Of a stretch of 5,581 nt of DNA, positions 1-5,581 are shown one piece after another. The translations under genes and the position numbers were made by a program. This stretch comes from Candidatus Thorarchaeota archaeon SMTZ1-83 (GTDB taxonomy: Archaea > Asgardarchaeota > Thorarchaeia > Thorarchaeales > Thorarchaeaceae). Numbering within the stretch: position 1 is the stretch's first letter; each line of letters begins with the position of its first letter. The notes under the pieces are model-generated. The model was not told the DNA's origin. It saw only the letters and a program-made list of their open reading frames with translations, and made no database searches. Where the stretch lies: positions 1 through 5,581 of the forward strand of contig LRSK01000132.1 in the NCBI GenBank assembly GCA_001563325.1. Reading direction: 5' to 3'.

Positions 1-966
1 CATCTTTTCTACGGATTATCCACTGACTCCCTTCTTAGCCCGCCATTCACTGCAACAGACAAGGAAGTCACTTCAATAGCTGCCCAATATGCCGGACTAC
101 CTCTGAGTGAGGATGCCATTTGCTACTCGCCGCCGATTGTGGAGTCCTTTATAGGACCGGATGCAATTATGCTGCTAATCGTTTCTGGTGCCCTTGAATC
201 TGAGGAGAATATGGTAGCAATCGATGTGGGCACAAATACCGAAATTGCAGTCCATACCCGGCGTGGGCTGTGGATGGCGTCAGCTGCCTCTGGTCCTGCC
301 TTTGAAGGGATGTCTCTCGAATGTGGTATGCAGGCGGAACTAGGTGCCATCTCCTCACTCCAATTGGGGATTGATTATGTTCCTAATATCAATGTGATAG
401 GTGGCGGAAAGCCAAAAGGAATCTGTGGGTCTGGGGCAATTTCAGCAATAGCGCGTCTTCTGGATGCAGGCCTAATGAATACAAAGGGTTCTCTTCGTAG
501 AGATGTTTCGTCTGAGTGGTTAACAGTGGAGTCGGGTGGGACGCGTCTTATTCTTGCAGATGCATTCAGCTCTGAAACGAAGCGGCCTATATTCTTGTCT
601 CAAGCTGATGTGAGAATGCTGCAACAATCTAAAGCAGCCATTTATGGAGCTATACGTCTCCTGCTTAGAAAAGCACAGTGTTCATCATCCGAGGTTGATC
701 GATTCTTCCTCACTGGGGCTTTCGGCACAGCTCTGAATCTCGATGATGCAAACCGCATAGGTCTATTTCCGATCTTTGAAAATGCCAAGATGGTTCAGAT
801 GCAGGGAGGTGCAATTCAGGGGGCTGACATGATTATTATCGACTCAGCATTACGGTCAGATATTGAGAGTGTGCCTGAGAGAGTAAGCTACGTCGAGTTG
901 ACAGACAATCCTCACTTTCAGGAGTTCTATCTTAAGTCACAGCATTTCATCCCTATGACAGACTAA
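1..966 (+). CDS. RACo/RamA-type corrinoid-protein reductive activator, C-terminal ASKHA (DUF4445) part; 5' end outside window
   Basis: The frame is open from base 1 to the TAA at 964-966, giving 321 residues with no stop. The GTG at 139 is internal: the 46 residues before it already match the family (NxxMxHLFxGL-like start, then SPPFTA). Visible ASKHA motifs, numbered from the window edge, are the nucleotide-binding DVGTNTEI (75-82), SGPAFEG (97-103) with ECGM (107-110), GICGSG (140-145), the family block around LSQADVRMLQQSKAAI (199-214), LTGAFG (237-242), and a VELTDNPHFQ-type end. In characterised relatives (bacterial RACo, methanogen RamA) this cytoplasmic domain uses ATP to drive reduction of inactive Co(II) corrinoid to Co(I) on methyltransferase-partner proteins. 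The protein ends soon after the DUF4445 domain, without the C-terminal cysteine-rich [4Fe-4S] region of RamA, so it looks RACo-like; any N-terminal [2Fe-2S] domain lies outside the window. The family call is firm, but the corrinoid partner is unknown. It converges on coaD with overlapping stops. Confidence 0.9.
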   Translation, partial: HLFYGLSTDSLLSPPFTATDKEVTSIAAQYAGLPLSEDAICYSPPIVESFIGPDAIMLLIVSGALESEENMVAIDVGTNTEIAVHTRRGLWMASAASGPAFEGMSLECGMQAELGAISSLQLGIDYVPNINVIGGGKPKGICGSGAISAIARLLDAGLMNTKGSLRRDVSSEWLTVESGGTRLILADAFSSETKRPIFLSQADVRMLQQSKAAIYGAIRLLLRKAQCSSSEVDRFFLTGAFGTALNLDDANRIGLFPIFENAKMVQMQGGAIQGADMIIIDSALRSDIESVPERVSYVELTDNPHFQEFYLKSQHFIPMTD

Positions 967-1493
967 TATACCAAAATGTCCTTGTCAAATTGCTCGCCAT
1001 CCCTGATTCTGGAGGAAGACAATGGTCTACCGTCTGGAGTTCTGACTCTGGGGATAACAATAATGTGGAATCTATTCAGACCATTTCTAACTCGTTTGTC
1101 GTTTATCTGAAAAGCATTGCGTACGACTTTGATCTCATCAGAAACAATCAGGGCATCCAAATCTTCCATCTCATCTGCTCCCCCTTCCACAGTTTCAATG
1201 GGAAAGATTGAGCATTTGCCTATGAAACTCTCGGCCTTCAGGAAGGTCTCCAACTCTCCATGTCTTTCTGCATAGGTCTGCACTAGGTGCCTCTTGGACT
1301 TTCTATCCAGCATTCTATCTGAAGTCAGACCGATGGCCACTTTCTTTCCCAGCCTACTGGCTGCACGAAGCAGATGTTTATGCCCCTCATGTAGATGATC
1401 GAAGGTTCCTGCAAAGACCACTTTCTCATAGAGACCAACAGAGTCCAGCAGTTTCAGCACTCTCCTATAGCATATTGGCAATGACTCTGACAT
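963..1493 (-). CDS. coaD: Phosphopantetheine adenylyltransferase, archaeal type (CoA biosynthesis)
   Basis: This 176-residue cytoplasmic nucleotidyltransferase would transfer AMP from ATP to 4'-phosphopantetheine, making dephospho-CoA, the penultimate step of CoA synthesis. The sequence shows the nucleotidyltransferase signature GTFDHLHEGH at residues 29-38 (the HxGH motif is H35-H38), a basic KKVAIGLTSDRML segment at 50-62, a central SDE at 118-120, and the C-terminal SSSRIRDGE motif at 159-167, where archaeal and eukaryotic-like PPATs carry the ISSTxIR signature. The length fits the archaeal COG1019 family. The ATG at 1493 gives about 22 residues before the first core strand, and I see no Shine-Dalgarno directly ahead of it. 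An AGGAG lies inside the codons for residues 10-11, but no ordinary start codon sits at proper spacing after it, so the true start is slightly uncertain. It lies 35 bp after the peptidase stop on the same strand, so cotranscription is likely. Its TAG overlaps the stop of the convergent ASKHA gene. Confidence 0.9.
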   Translation of the reverse strand: MSESLPICYRRVLKLLDSVGLYEKVVFAGTFDHLHEGHKHLLRAASRLGKKVAIGLTSDRMLDRKSKRHLVQTYAERHGELETFLKAESFIGKCSIFPIETVEGGADEMEDLDALIVSDEIKVVRNAFQINDKRVRNGLNRFHIIVIPRVRTPDGRPLSSSRIRDGEQFDKDILVY

Positions 1494-1528
1494 GTAGAGT
1501 ACTTCTTTGTTGTGGCTGACGCGTTGGT

Positions 1529-3529
1529 CTAAGCTGATTCAGTTTCTTTGGAATCAATAAGTCCTATGGAAGTCAAATCTTCCACAATCTCCACAAGGGT
1601 CTTTATCTCGAAGTTACCGAATTGGAAGCATAGTGAATCCCATATTTCATCCAGAGTGGTCCACTCTTCCGATAAGTTGACCAACTCGTCTATCCGCTCA
1701 AACATTCGGTCTAATGATTTGCGAAGCTCCATGTATCTGTCTGTTTTGTGAGCAAGCTTTTCTCCAAAATAGCTAATGTTGACTGGATATCTTACCTTTC
1801 GACGCACTGCAATACCAAGTGACACGGTATCCACTATCAGTTGATCATCCTTTTGGGCTTCGAGACCAACTTCAGCACAAGCGCCTTCGTAGGCTTTCCT
1901 GGCCGCAACCATTTCGGTTGTATAGGTCATCTGGAGGCTTGTCTTGAGTGCTTCCAAGAAGGATTTCTGTTCTGATATTAGATGCCACTCCAGAGCGGCA
2001 ATATCAAGAGTTGCTTGGCCTAGGTCATGAGCACGACCTAGCCATCTTAGTGTCTTTGGATAGACTTCCTCGGGGTCTCCCAGACATCTTGCTAATTTCC
2101 TTACACCTCCATGCAAGACCCTTCGCATTAGCTCCATAGACTCGTCTCTTGCGCAAGTCAGAAGAATCTCCTTGCATACGTACTTAGGGAGCATATAGGT
2201 GAGTGCTGATAGCACAGCAATTCGAGTGACATATGCCATCTGATTTGGATCGATTTTGTCAATTGTATCCGTGGATGTGTGGTAAAACCTGTCAGGGCTC
2301 TGATTCAACATTACTGCCGGGATTCCAACAGTCTTGTCTGTAAACATGAAGTGGTCACTTCCAGCCGAATAGATTGAATACGCAAATGGCAGCGGAGCCA
2401 TGGTGCCTCCGAGTGATCTGTCCACGCTGCGCTTTCCCTCTTTCTCCAGCCAGTACTTCACCACATTGTTGAATGCGGTAGGCAGAGAGAACGGAGTTCT
2501 GAATAGATGCAATACCGAGCCTGACTTGGCAGGATCTGCACCAACCATATCCAAATTGAGAACCGCTAGGCACCTGTTCAGGATGGATTTCTCATTCTGA
2601 ATAAACTCGATGGTCCCAGACCATTCTGGAACCCACAGGAATCGAAGAGAGCATTCCGGTTGAGGGATTTCTCCTCGCCGAATCATACCTGAAATTGCCC
2701 TCAATGCCTCCATTAGCGCACCGCTACCTGATGCATTGTCATTTGCTCCTTCATGAGGATGACACACATGAGCAATTAGCCAAAACTCCTTGCTTGTGTC
2801 TTTCCCTTCAATTATTGCAGAAAGAACAGAAGTCTTTCCAGCCTTGAGTGCTGCATCCACCTTCGCCCGTACTTTGACTGTCTTGCCGCTCTCAAGCATT
2901 TCCTTTAGTTTAAGACCATCTTTCTGGCGAAGAGAGAATCCAAAAGCCCCGGTCTTGCCCTCGTCTGGACCAGGCCAGAATGCATCATATCTTCGGAGGG
3001 ATGCTATTTCGTCCTGACCTGATGGAGGAACATAGGTGAGAAGTCCCGCAGCGCCTCCCATAACACACAGCGGCTTGAATGCAATCCTTGCTAGATTCTC
3101 CGTAAGTACGACCTTCCCCTTGATATCTCTCCCTTCCAAGTGTTCAGGGGACAGTGCTTTTCCTACATATACTACTTCAGACTCTATATCTGCAGTGACA
3201 GAGTGTGCTATGAGTGAGATTGGCTCTGCATGAAAGTCTGCCAACAGCTTGCTTTCTGGCTCTATAAGTTCAAGAGTACCAGAAGAAGGAAACCATCCGA
3301 ATGGTGCCACGAAAGTTTCTATCTGTCGCTTTCCATCAGCGGGGTAGTGGAATACCTCAACCTTTGAATCTGAGACCTTCTCTATCTCCGTCTTGAGATA
3401 TTCGATTGCCTCATGAATCCCAGGACTGGCTTGAATTCTGTGAAAACTTGAGATTGATGTCACGTAGTCCTTTGCTCGCATTCCGGAAACGATTCTATTG
3501 ACGGTCTCGACCAACTCTTCTGGTAGCAT
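1529..3529 (-). CDS. M28/DUF4910-like zinc metallopeptidase with PA-like domain and C-terminal winged helix
   Basis: A 666-residue predicted aminopeptidase-type metallohydrolase. It has no signal peptide or membrane segment, so it is probably cytoplasmic. Domains in order are: an N-terminal helical region (1-60); a PA-like region (about 80-225) with VVYVGKA, DIKGKVVLTE and a GGAAGLLTY turn; a peptidase core (about 235-450); a helical extension (about 453-600); and a C-terminal segment (about 611-662) that reads like a winged helix, as found in DUF4910 proteins. Candidate metal or catalytic residues are H254/H257 in AHVCHP, D264 in ANDNASG, E302 in VPEWSGT, D327 in LNLDMVG and H417 in FYHTSTDT. 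The CHP-ANDN-SG form and the single Glu in PEWSGT resemble DUF4910 more than classical M28, which has HxD and Glu-Glu. The ATG at 3529 is supported by GGTGA nine bases upstream. The gene comes first in a likely two-gene unit with coaD. Substrate is unknown; the hydrolase fold call is firmer than the exact subfamily. Confidence 0.85.
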   Translation of the reverse strand: MLPEELVETVNRIVSGMRAKDYVTSISSFHRIQASPGIHEAIEYLKTEIEKVSDSKVEVFHYPADGKRQIETFVAPFGWFPSSGTLELIEPESKLLADFHAEPISLIAHSVTADIESEVVYVGKALSPEHLEGRDIKGKVVLTENLARIAFKPLCVMGGAAGLLTYVPPSGQDEIASLRRYDAFWPGPDEGKTGAFGFSLRQKDGLKLKEMLESGKTVKVRAKVDAALKAGKTSVLSAIIEGKDTSKEFWLIAHVCHPHEGANDNASGSGALMEALRAISGMIRRGEIPQPECSLRFLWVPEWSGTIEFIQNEKSILNRCLAVLNLDMVGADPAKSGSVLHLFRTPFSLPTAFNNVVKYWLEKEGKRSVDRSLGGTMAPLPFAYSIYSAGSDHFMFTDKTVGIPAVMLNQSPDRFYHTSTDTIDKIDPNQMAYVTRIAVLSALTYMLPKYVCKEILLTCARDESMELMRRVLHGGVRKLARCLGDPEEVYPKTLRWLGRAHDLGQATLDIAALEWHLISEQKSFLEALKTSLQMTYTTEMVAARKAYEGACAEVGLEAQKDDQLIVDTVSLGIAVRRKVRYPVNISYFGEKLAHKTDRYMELRKSLDRMFERIDELVNLSEEWTTLDEIWDSLCFQFGNFEIKTLVEIVEDLTSIGLIDSKETESA

Positions 3530-3538
3530 ACGGCTGAT

Positions 3539-3543
3539 TCACC
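3539..3543 (-). promoter_or_regulatory. Ribosome binding site of the peptidase gene
   Basis: The minus strand reads GGTGA, complementary to the archaeal 16S rRNA 3' end, with nine bases between it and the ATG at 3529. It supports that ATG as the start. Confidence 0.7.
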
Positions 3544-3586
3544 AGAATTTGCGATGGTAAAGTGACATAAGTAGTATCCTACTTGT

Positions 3587-3597
3587 GTAAAAAAGTG
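3587..3597 (-). promoter_or_regulatory. Candidate TATA element for the peptidase-coaD unit
   Basis: The minus strand reads CACTTTTTTAC, a T-rich element about 60 bases before the peptidase ATG. A start of transcription about 25 bases further on would leave a leader of some 35-40 bases containing the GGTGA ribosome site. A second, weaker option is CTTATGT nearer the gene (around 3565-3571), which would leave a leader too short to hold the ribosome site comfortably. The T-run could instead, or also, be part of the ferritin terminator. Confidence 0.3.
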
Positions 3598-3632
3598 TCA
3601 ATCCGGTTCATTGCCTGTACGATGAACCGGGT
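3589..3632 (-). terminator. Inverted repeat plus T6 run after the ferritin gene, candidate terminator
   Basis: Arms at 3603-3611 (CCGGTTCAT) and 3622-3630 (ATGAACCGG) are perfect 9-bp reverse complements around a 10-base centre. Read in the ferritin direction, the hairpin comes about 22 bases after the TAG at 3654 and is followed, eight bases after the stem, by six T residues (3594-3589). Archaeal termination relies mostly on T-runs, so the hairpin may serve RNA 3'-end stability or be a protein-binding site instead. On the plus strand the stem extends to 13 pairs (3601-3613 with 3620-3632) using two G-U pairs. Confidence 0.5.
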
Positions 3633-3653
3633 ATTGTGGAGTCCTGCGGCTTT

Positions 3654-4181
3654 CTAAGGTGCAAATGACTCTGCTGGCGGAGGTGTAACGGGCGGTCTGG
3701 CGCCCAGCTCTTGGTCTAGATGGTAAAGGCCTGGAATATTGTCTCCAATGAACTTCAACTTGTCACGGATTGTCATGGTCTTTTCTTCTTCCTCTACCTG
3801 TTCCGTGTAGAACCAATTGAGCATGGTTAGTGCGGCGCGATCTCCTTCCTTCTCTGCTAGTTCTCCAATCTTGTAGATTCTTGATGTAACCAGCTTCTCG
3901 TGCTCATAGGCGGTTTCCCATGCATCAATTATTGAAGCATAGTCCTTCTGGGGCTTTTTGATCTCTCGCAAATCAACCCTTCCACCGCGCTCAAAGATAT
4001 GCCGATAGAATCGCATTGCGTGGTTAAACTCTTCAAAGAATTGCAGCTCCATCCAGTGTGCCATTCCACCAAGATTCAGGTCTTCGAAATATGCAGCCAT
4101 GCCTAGATAGATGTAGGCGCTGTAAATCTCGAAGTTGAGCTGGTCATTCATCATCTCTTCTAGTTCTTTACTAATTTCCAA
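3654..4181 (-). CDS. Ferritin (non-haem, bacterial/archaeal FtnA type)
   Basis: A 175-residue iron-storage protein expected to form a 24-subunit cytoplasmic cage that oxidises Fe(II) and stores a ferric mineral core. The ferroxidase residues are all present by comparison with E. coli FtnA: E18 in NFEIYSAY, Y25, E50-E51 and H54 in FFEEFNH, E95 in YEHEKLVT, and E127, Q128, E130, E131 in TEQVEEEE. This includes the third-iron-site Gln/Glu of the FtnA class and argues for an active enzyme. Length matches the family, with a short proline-rich tail (PPVTPPPAESFAP) after the fifth helix. The start is TTG at 4181: a GAGGAG Shine-Dalgarno lies six bases upstream, the N-terminus then aligns with the usual ferritin start (xxSKELEExxNxQ), and the first in-frame ATG inside would remove part of helix A. 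A good TATA box precedes it and the gene appears to be monocistronic. Confidence 0.95.
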   Translation of the reverse strand: MEISKELEEMMNDQLNFEIYSAYIYLGMAAYFEDLNLGGMAHWMELQFFEEFNHAMRFYRHIFERGGRVDLREIKKPQKDYASIIDAWETAYEHEKLVTSRIYKIGELAEKEGDRAALTMLNWFYTEQVEEEEKTMTIRDKLKFIGDNIPGLYHLDQELGARPPVTPPPAESFAP

Positions 4182-4187
4182 TGTTCT

Positions 4188-4193
4188 CTCCTC
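4188..4193 (-). promoter_or_regulatory. Shine-Dalgarno deciding the TTG start of ferritin
   Basis: The minus strand reads GAGGAG followed by six bases and TTG at 4181. No in-frame ATG occurs between the upstream in-frame stop (TAG at 4229-4227) and this TTG, so the motif fixes TTG as the start codon. Confidence 0.8.
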
Positions 4194-4230
4194 AACACAC
4201 TTGTTGAATCGCGTGTGGATAATTAACTAT

Positions 4231-4240
4231 AGTATATAAG
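4231..4240 (-). promoter_or_regulatory. TATA box of the ferritin promoter
   Basis: The minus strand reads CTTATATACT, close to the archaeal TATA consensus. About 25 bases downstream lies the expected transcription start (near 4208-4212), leaving a leader of roughly 25-30 bases that contains GAGGAG. An 8-bp palindrome, ACTATAGT (4226-4233), overlaps the downstream edge of the box and could be a regulator site, but it is short enough to be chance. Confidence 0.65.
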
Positions 4241-4280
4241 TCTCATCATTGAGCGCTGGGCTTTAGGTCTGTCCAACGAA

Positions 4281-4289
4281 GCTTTTTGA
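4281..4289 (+). promoter_or_regulatory. Candidate TATA element of the membrane-protein gene
   Basis: GCTTTTTGA, preceded by the purine-rich CGAA, sits about 50 bases before the ATG at 4338. A start about 25 bases downstream would leave a leader of some 25-30 bases including the AGGTG ribosome site. It is weaker than the ferritin TATA box. Confidence 0.35.
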
Positions 4290-4325
4290 ATTAGCCGTGA
4301 CTTGTTTCAGTTCTATAGCAGGACC

Positions 4326-4330
4326 AGGTG
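4326..4330 (+). promoter_or_regulatory. Ribosome binding site of the membrane-protein gene
   Basis: AGGTG lies seven bases before the ATG at 4338 and supports that codon as the start. The frame is open upstream only to 4290, after a TGA at 4287-4289. Confidence 0.65.
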
Positions 4331-4337
4331 CAGTGTT

Positions 4338-5581
4338 ATGGCCGAGCTGACGCCCCTCACTTTAATCTTTGAATTTATGTCGCCATTAGTTGTTACATTT
4401 GTGTACCTACTCTTCTTCAACAAGAGAAGAAGCAGGTTCATTGAGGCTTTCATTGTCCTCATGTATGCTCTAACTGCGACATTCGTCGTCTTCAACATCT
4501 TGTTTCTAGACCCAATCTCACCTGCTATCACGGAGATTGACGGTGGAGGATTGATGTGGGTTTTCATTATTGATCTCATATTCCAGTTCTCTAATACGCT
4601 CCAGCAGTATCTGACTTGGGTTATGGTGTCCTTCTTCGCTGTCCTTTTTGGAATGGTTGTGTTGGCGCTAAAGCTGAGACTCCAAGATCCCCTAAAGGTG
4701 CGATTTAGCAATCTCATTCGAAGGATTGTTGGTAGCGAGCCACAGACTGATGGCTACTCCGGATTCAGGGACAGATTGAATCATATCCCATTTGAAGGAG
4801 TTGAACCACAGCCTCTAGATCCACAAGTACTTGGAAAAGCTTGGCGGGAAGGATGGAAGGACTATCTCATCATAGGATTGGCAACAGTCTTGCCCTCAAT
4901 AGGTGCGTATGTTGGTGATGTTGTTCAATATGTCGCATTCCTTCATACAGAAAGTCTTGATTACTTCCCCAATCCATATGTAATTGGAGTCTTCATCTTT
5001 CTGACTTGGATTTACCGCTTTGGCTATCCTGCATCTAATCGCATTGCAAAAGGAGCTGGATTGCACCTCGGTGAACGCGATCTTGGCTCGGAGATGATGC
5101 GTGGAGTACTTGGCTGGTTCTTCAGACTTAATATTCTACTATCATTGTTTGTAATTGTAAGTGGTGTGTTCAATGCTCTATCTTCTACACTATTAGTCAG
5201 TACACTCTCACTCTCCCAGAACCAAATATTGGGGTATGTGACACAGTACTTCATAGATGGTTTCATCTATGCGCTCCCACCAATCCTCTTCGCAATCATT
5301 ATACTTCCTCTGGTGGAGGACTTCGCTGTAGTTCTATACAAGAAGACATTTGAGAAACTTGCTAAGCGCGAGTCATCTGAGCCTGAAGCCGGTAAGGGTA
5401 TGCGTTTGGCAGACCTCGCTGGAAGTCTGATGTCAGGAGCAATCGTGACAGGCGCATTTGTCGGAGCAGTTATGGCGATCACCCTTCACTTCTCATACAA
5501 TAATCCCAGTGCACCAGGACAGTTCAATTTCTTTCCGGGTTCTATAGATGACTACGTCGTGACATTACTGCTTTCACCATT
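4338..5581 (+). CDS. Polytopic membrane protein of unknown function, 3' end outside window
   Basis: The frame is open from ATG 4338 to the right edge, giving 414 residues with no stop; I do not recognise the family. Hydrophobic segments lie at about 7-27, 34-57, 92-112 (with a further apolar stretch at 73-88), 175-201, 212-229, 257-280, 307-333 and 364-386, and another begins near 404. Basic loops at 28-33, 113-174, 226-256 and 334-362 alternate with acidic or neutral loops at 58-72, 202-211, 281-304 and 387-403. By the positive-inside rule this gives an outside N-terminus and a cytoplasmic loop of about 60 residues after the third membrane span. That loop (113-174) is polar and ends in a KAWREGWKDY segment entering the next helix. 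A second cytoplasmic loop carries PASNRIAKGAGLHLGERDLG (231-250). I see no ATP-binding, cysteine-rich or transporter signature. It is transcribed divergently from ferritin, but a role in iron handling is only a possibility. Confidence 0.8.
   Translation, partial: MAELTPLTLIFEFMSPLVVTFVYLLFFNKRRSRFIEAFIVLMYALTATFVVFNILFLDPISPAITEIDGGGLMWVFIIDLIFQFSNTLQQYLTWVMVSFFAVLFGMVVLALKLRLQDPLKVRFSNLIRRIVGSEPQTDGYSGFRDRLNHIPFEGVEPQPLDPQVLGKAWREGWKDYLIIGLATVLPSIGAYVGDVVQYVAFLHTESLDYFPNPYVIGVFIFLTWIYRFGYPASNRIAKGAGLHLGERDLGSEMMRGVLGWFFRLNILLSLFVIVSGVFNALSSTLLVSTLSLSQNQILGYVTQYFIDGFIYALPPILFAIIILPLVEDFAVVLYKKTFEKLAKRESSEPEAGKGMRLADLAGSLMSGAIVTGAFVGAVMAITLHFSYNNPSAPGQFNFFPGSIDDYVVTLLLSP

Noticed and set aside
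139..141. GTG as the start codon of the ASKHA gene
   Set aside because: The same frame is open to base 1 and the upstream residues match the family, so the start lies left of the window.
123..358. Two open frames on the minus strand inside the ASKHA gene
   Set aside because: They lie opposite a strongly conserved coding region, have low-complexity composition typical of antisense frames, and have no supporting ribosome site.
990..1211. Plus-strand open frame opposite coaD
   Set aside because: It is antisense to well-conserved PPAT codons and the peptide has no recognisable features.
1548..3233. Several short frames opposite or within the peptidase gene
   Set aside because: They overlap a 666-codon frame with clear peptidase motifs and are best explained as shadows.
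4282..4289. Toxin-like small gene or riboswitch in the ferritin/membrane-gene spacer
   Set aside because: The 156-bp spacer is accounted for by two divergent promoters and ribosome sites. I saw no aptamer-like conserved structure and no small frame with a ribosome site.
4313..5482. Three minus-strand open frames (4313-4717, 5024-5266, 5267-5482)
   Set aside because: The plus-strand frame from 4338 has a ribosome site, is uninterrupted for 414 codons and encodes well-ordered membrane helices. The minus frames read as its complement and are rich in Ser, Thr, Arg and Asn.
1..5581. CRISPR array, tRNA or rRNA gene, insertion sequence, or defence cassette
   Set aside because: I saw no regularly spaced repeats, RNA-gene consensus blocks, transposase motifs or terminal repeats on either strand. 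The genes present belong to core metabolism plus one unknown membrane protein.

Overview
The window looks archaeal. It carries an archaeal-type phosphopantetheine adenylyltransferase (the COG1019 lineage, distinct from bacterial CoaD), a TATA-box promoter of archaeal form ahead of the ferritin gene, Shine-Dalgarno motifs, a TTG start codon, and no introns or eukaryotic signals. Base composition is moderate. An ASKHA corrinoid-activating protein suggests an anaerobe that uses corrinoid methyltransferases. An Asgard (Thorarchaeota-like) or other uncultured anaerobic archaeon would fit, but this is a low-confidence guess made without any search.

Layout. Bases 1-966 (+) hold the 3' part of a RACo/RamA-type gene (DUF4445 ASKHA domain) whose start lies left of the window. 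It meets coaD (963-1493, -) tail to tail with a 4-bp overlap of the two stop codons. coaD lies 35 bp downstream of, and on the same strand as, a large M28/DUF4910-like metallopeptidase gene (1529-3529, -), so the two probably form one transcript. Upstream of the peptidase is a 124-bp gap with a 9-bp perfect inverted repeat and a T-run; these could end the ferritin transcript and also contribute to the peptidase promoter. The ferritin gene (3654-4181, -) starts at TTG behind a strong Shine-Dalgarno and a good TATA box. Divergent from it, across a 156-bp spacer, is a gene for a polytopic membrane protein of unknown function (from 4338, +) that runs off the right edge.

Function. The genes do not form one obvious pathway. 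They cover corrinoid reactivation, CoA synthesis, peptide turnover, iron storage and an unknown membrane function. The ferritin and membrane genes share a divergent control region, which is the only hint that they might be linked. I found no CRISPR array, RNA gene, insertion sequence, phage gene or defence cassette. The least explained item is the membrane protein. The most distinctive known-family item is the peptidase, with its atypical metal-site motifs and a long C-terminal extension ending in a probable winged helix.
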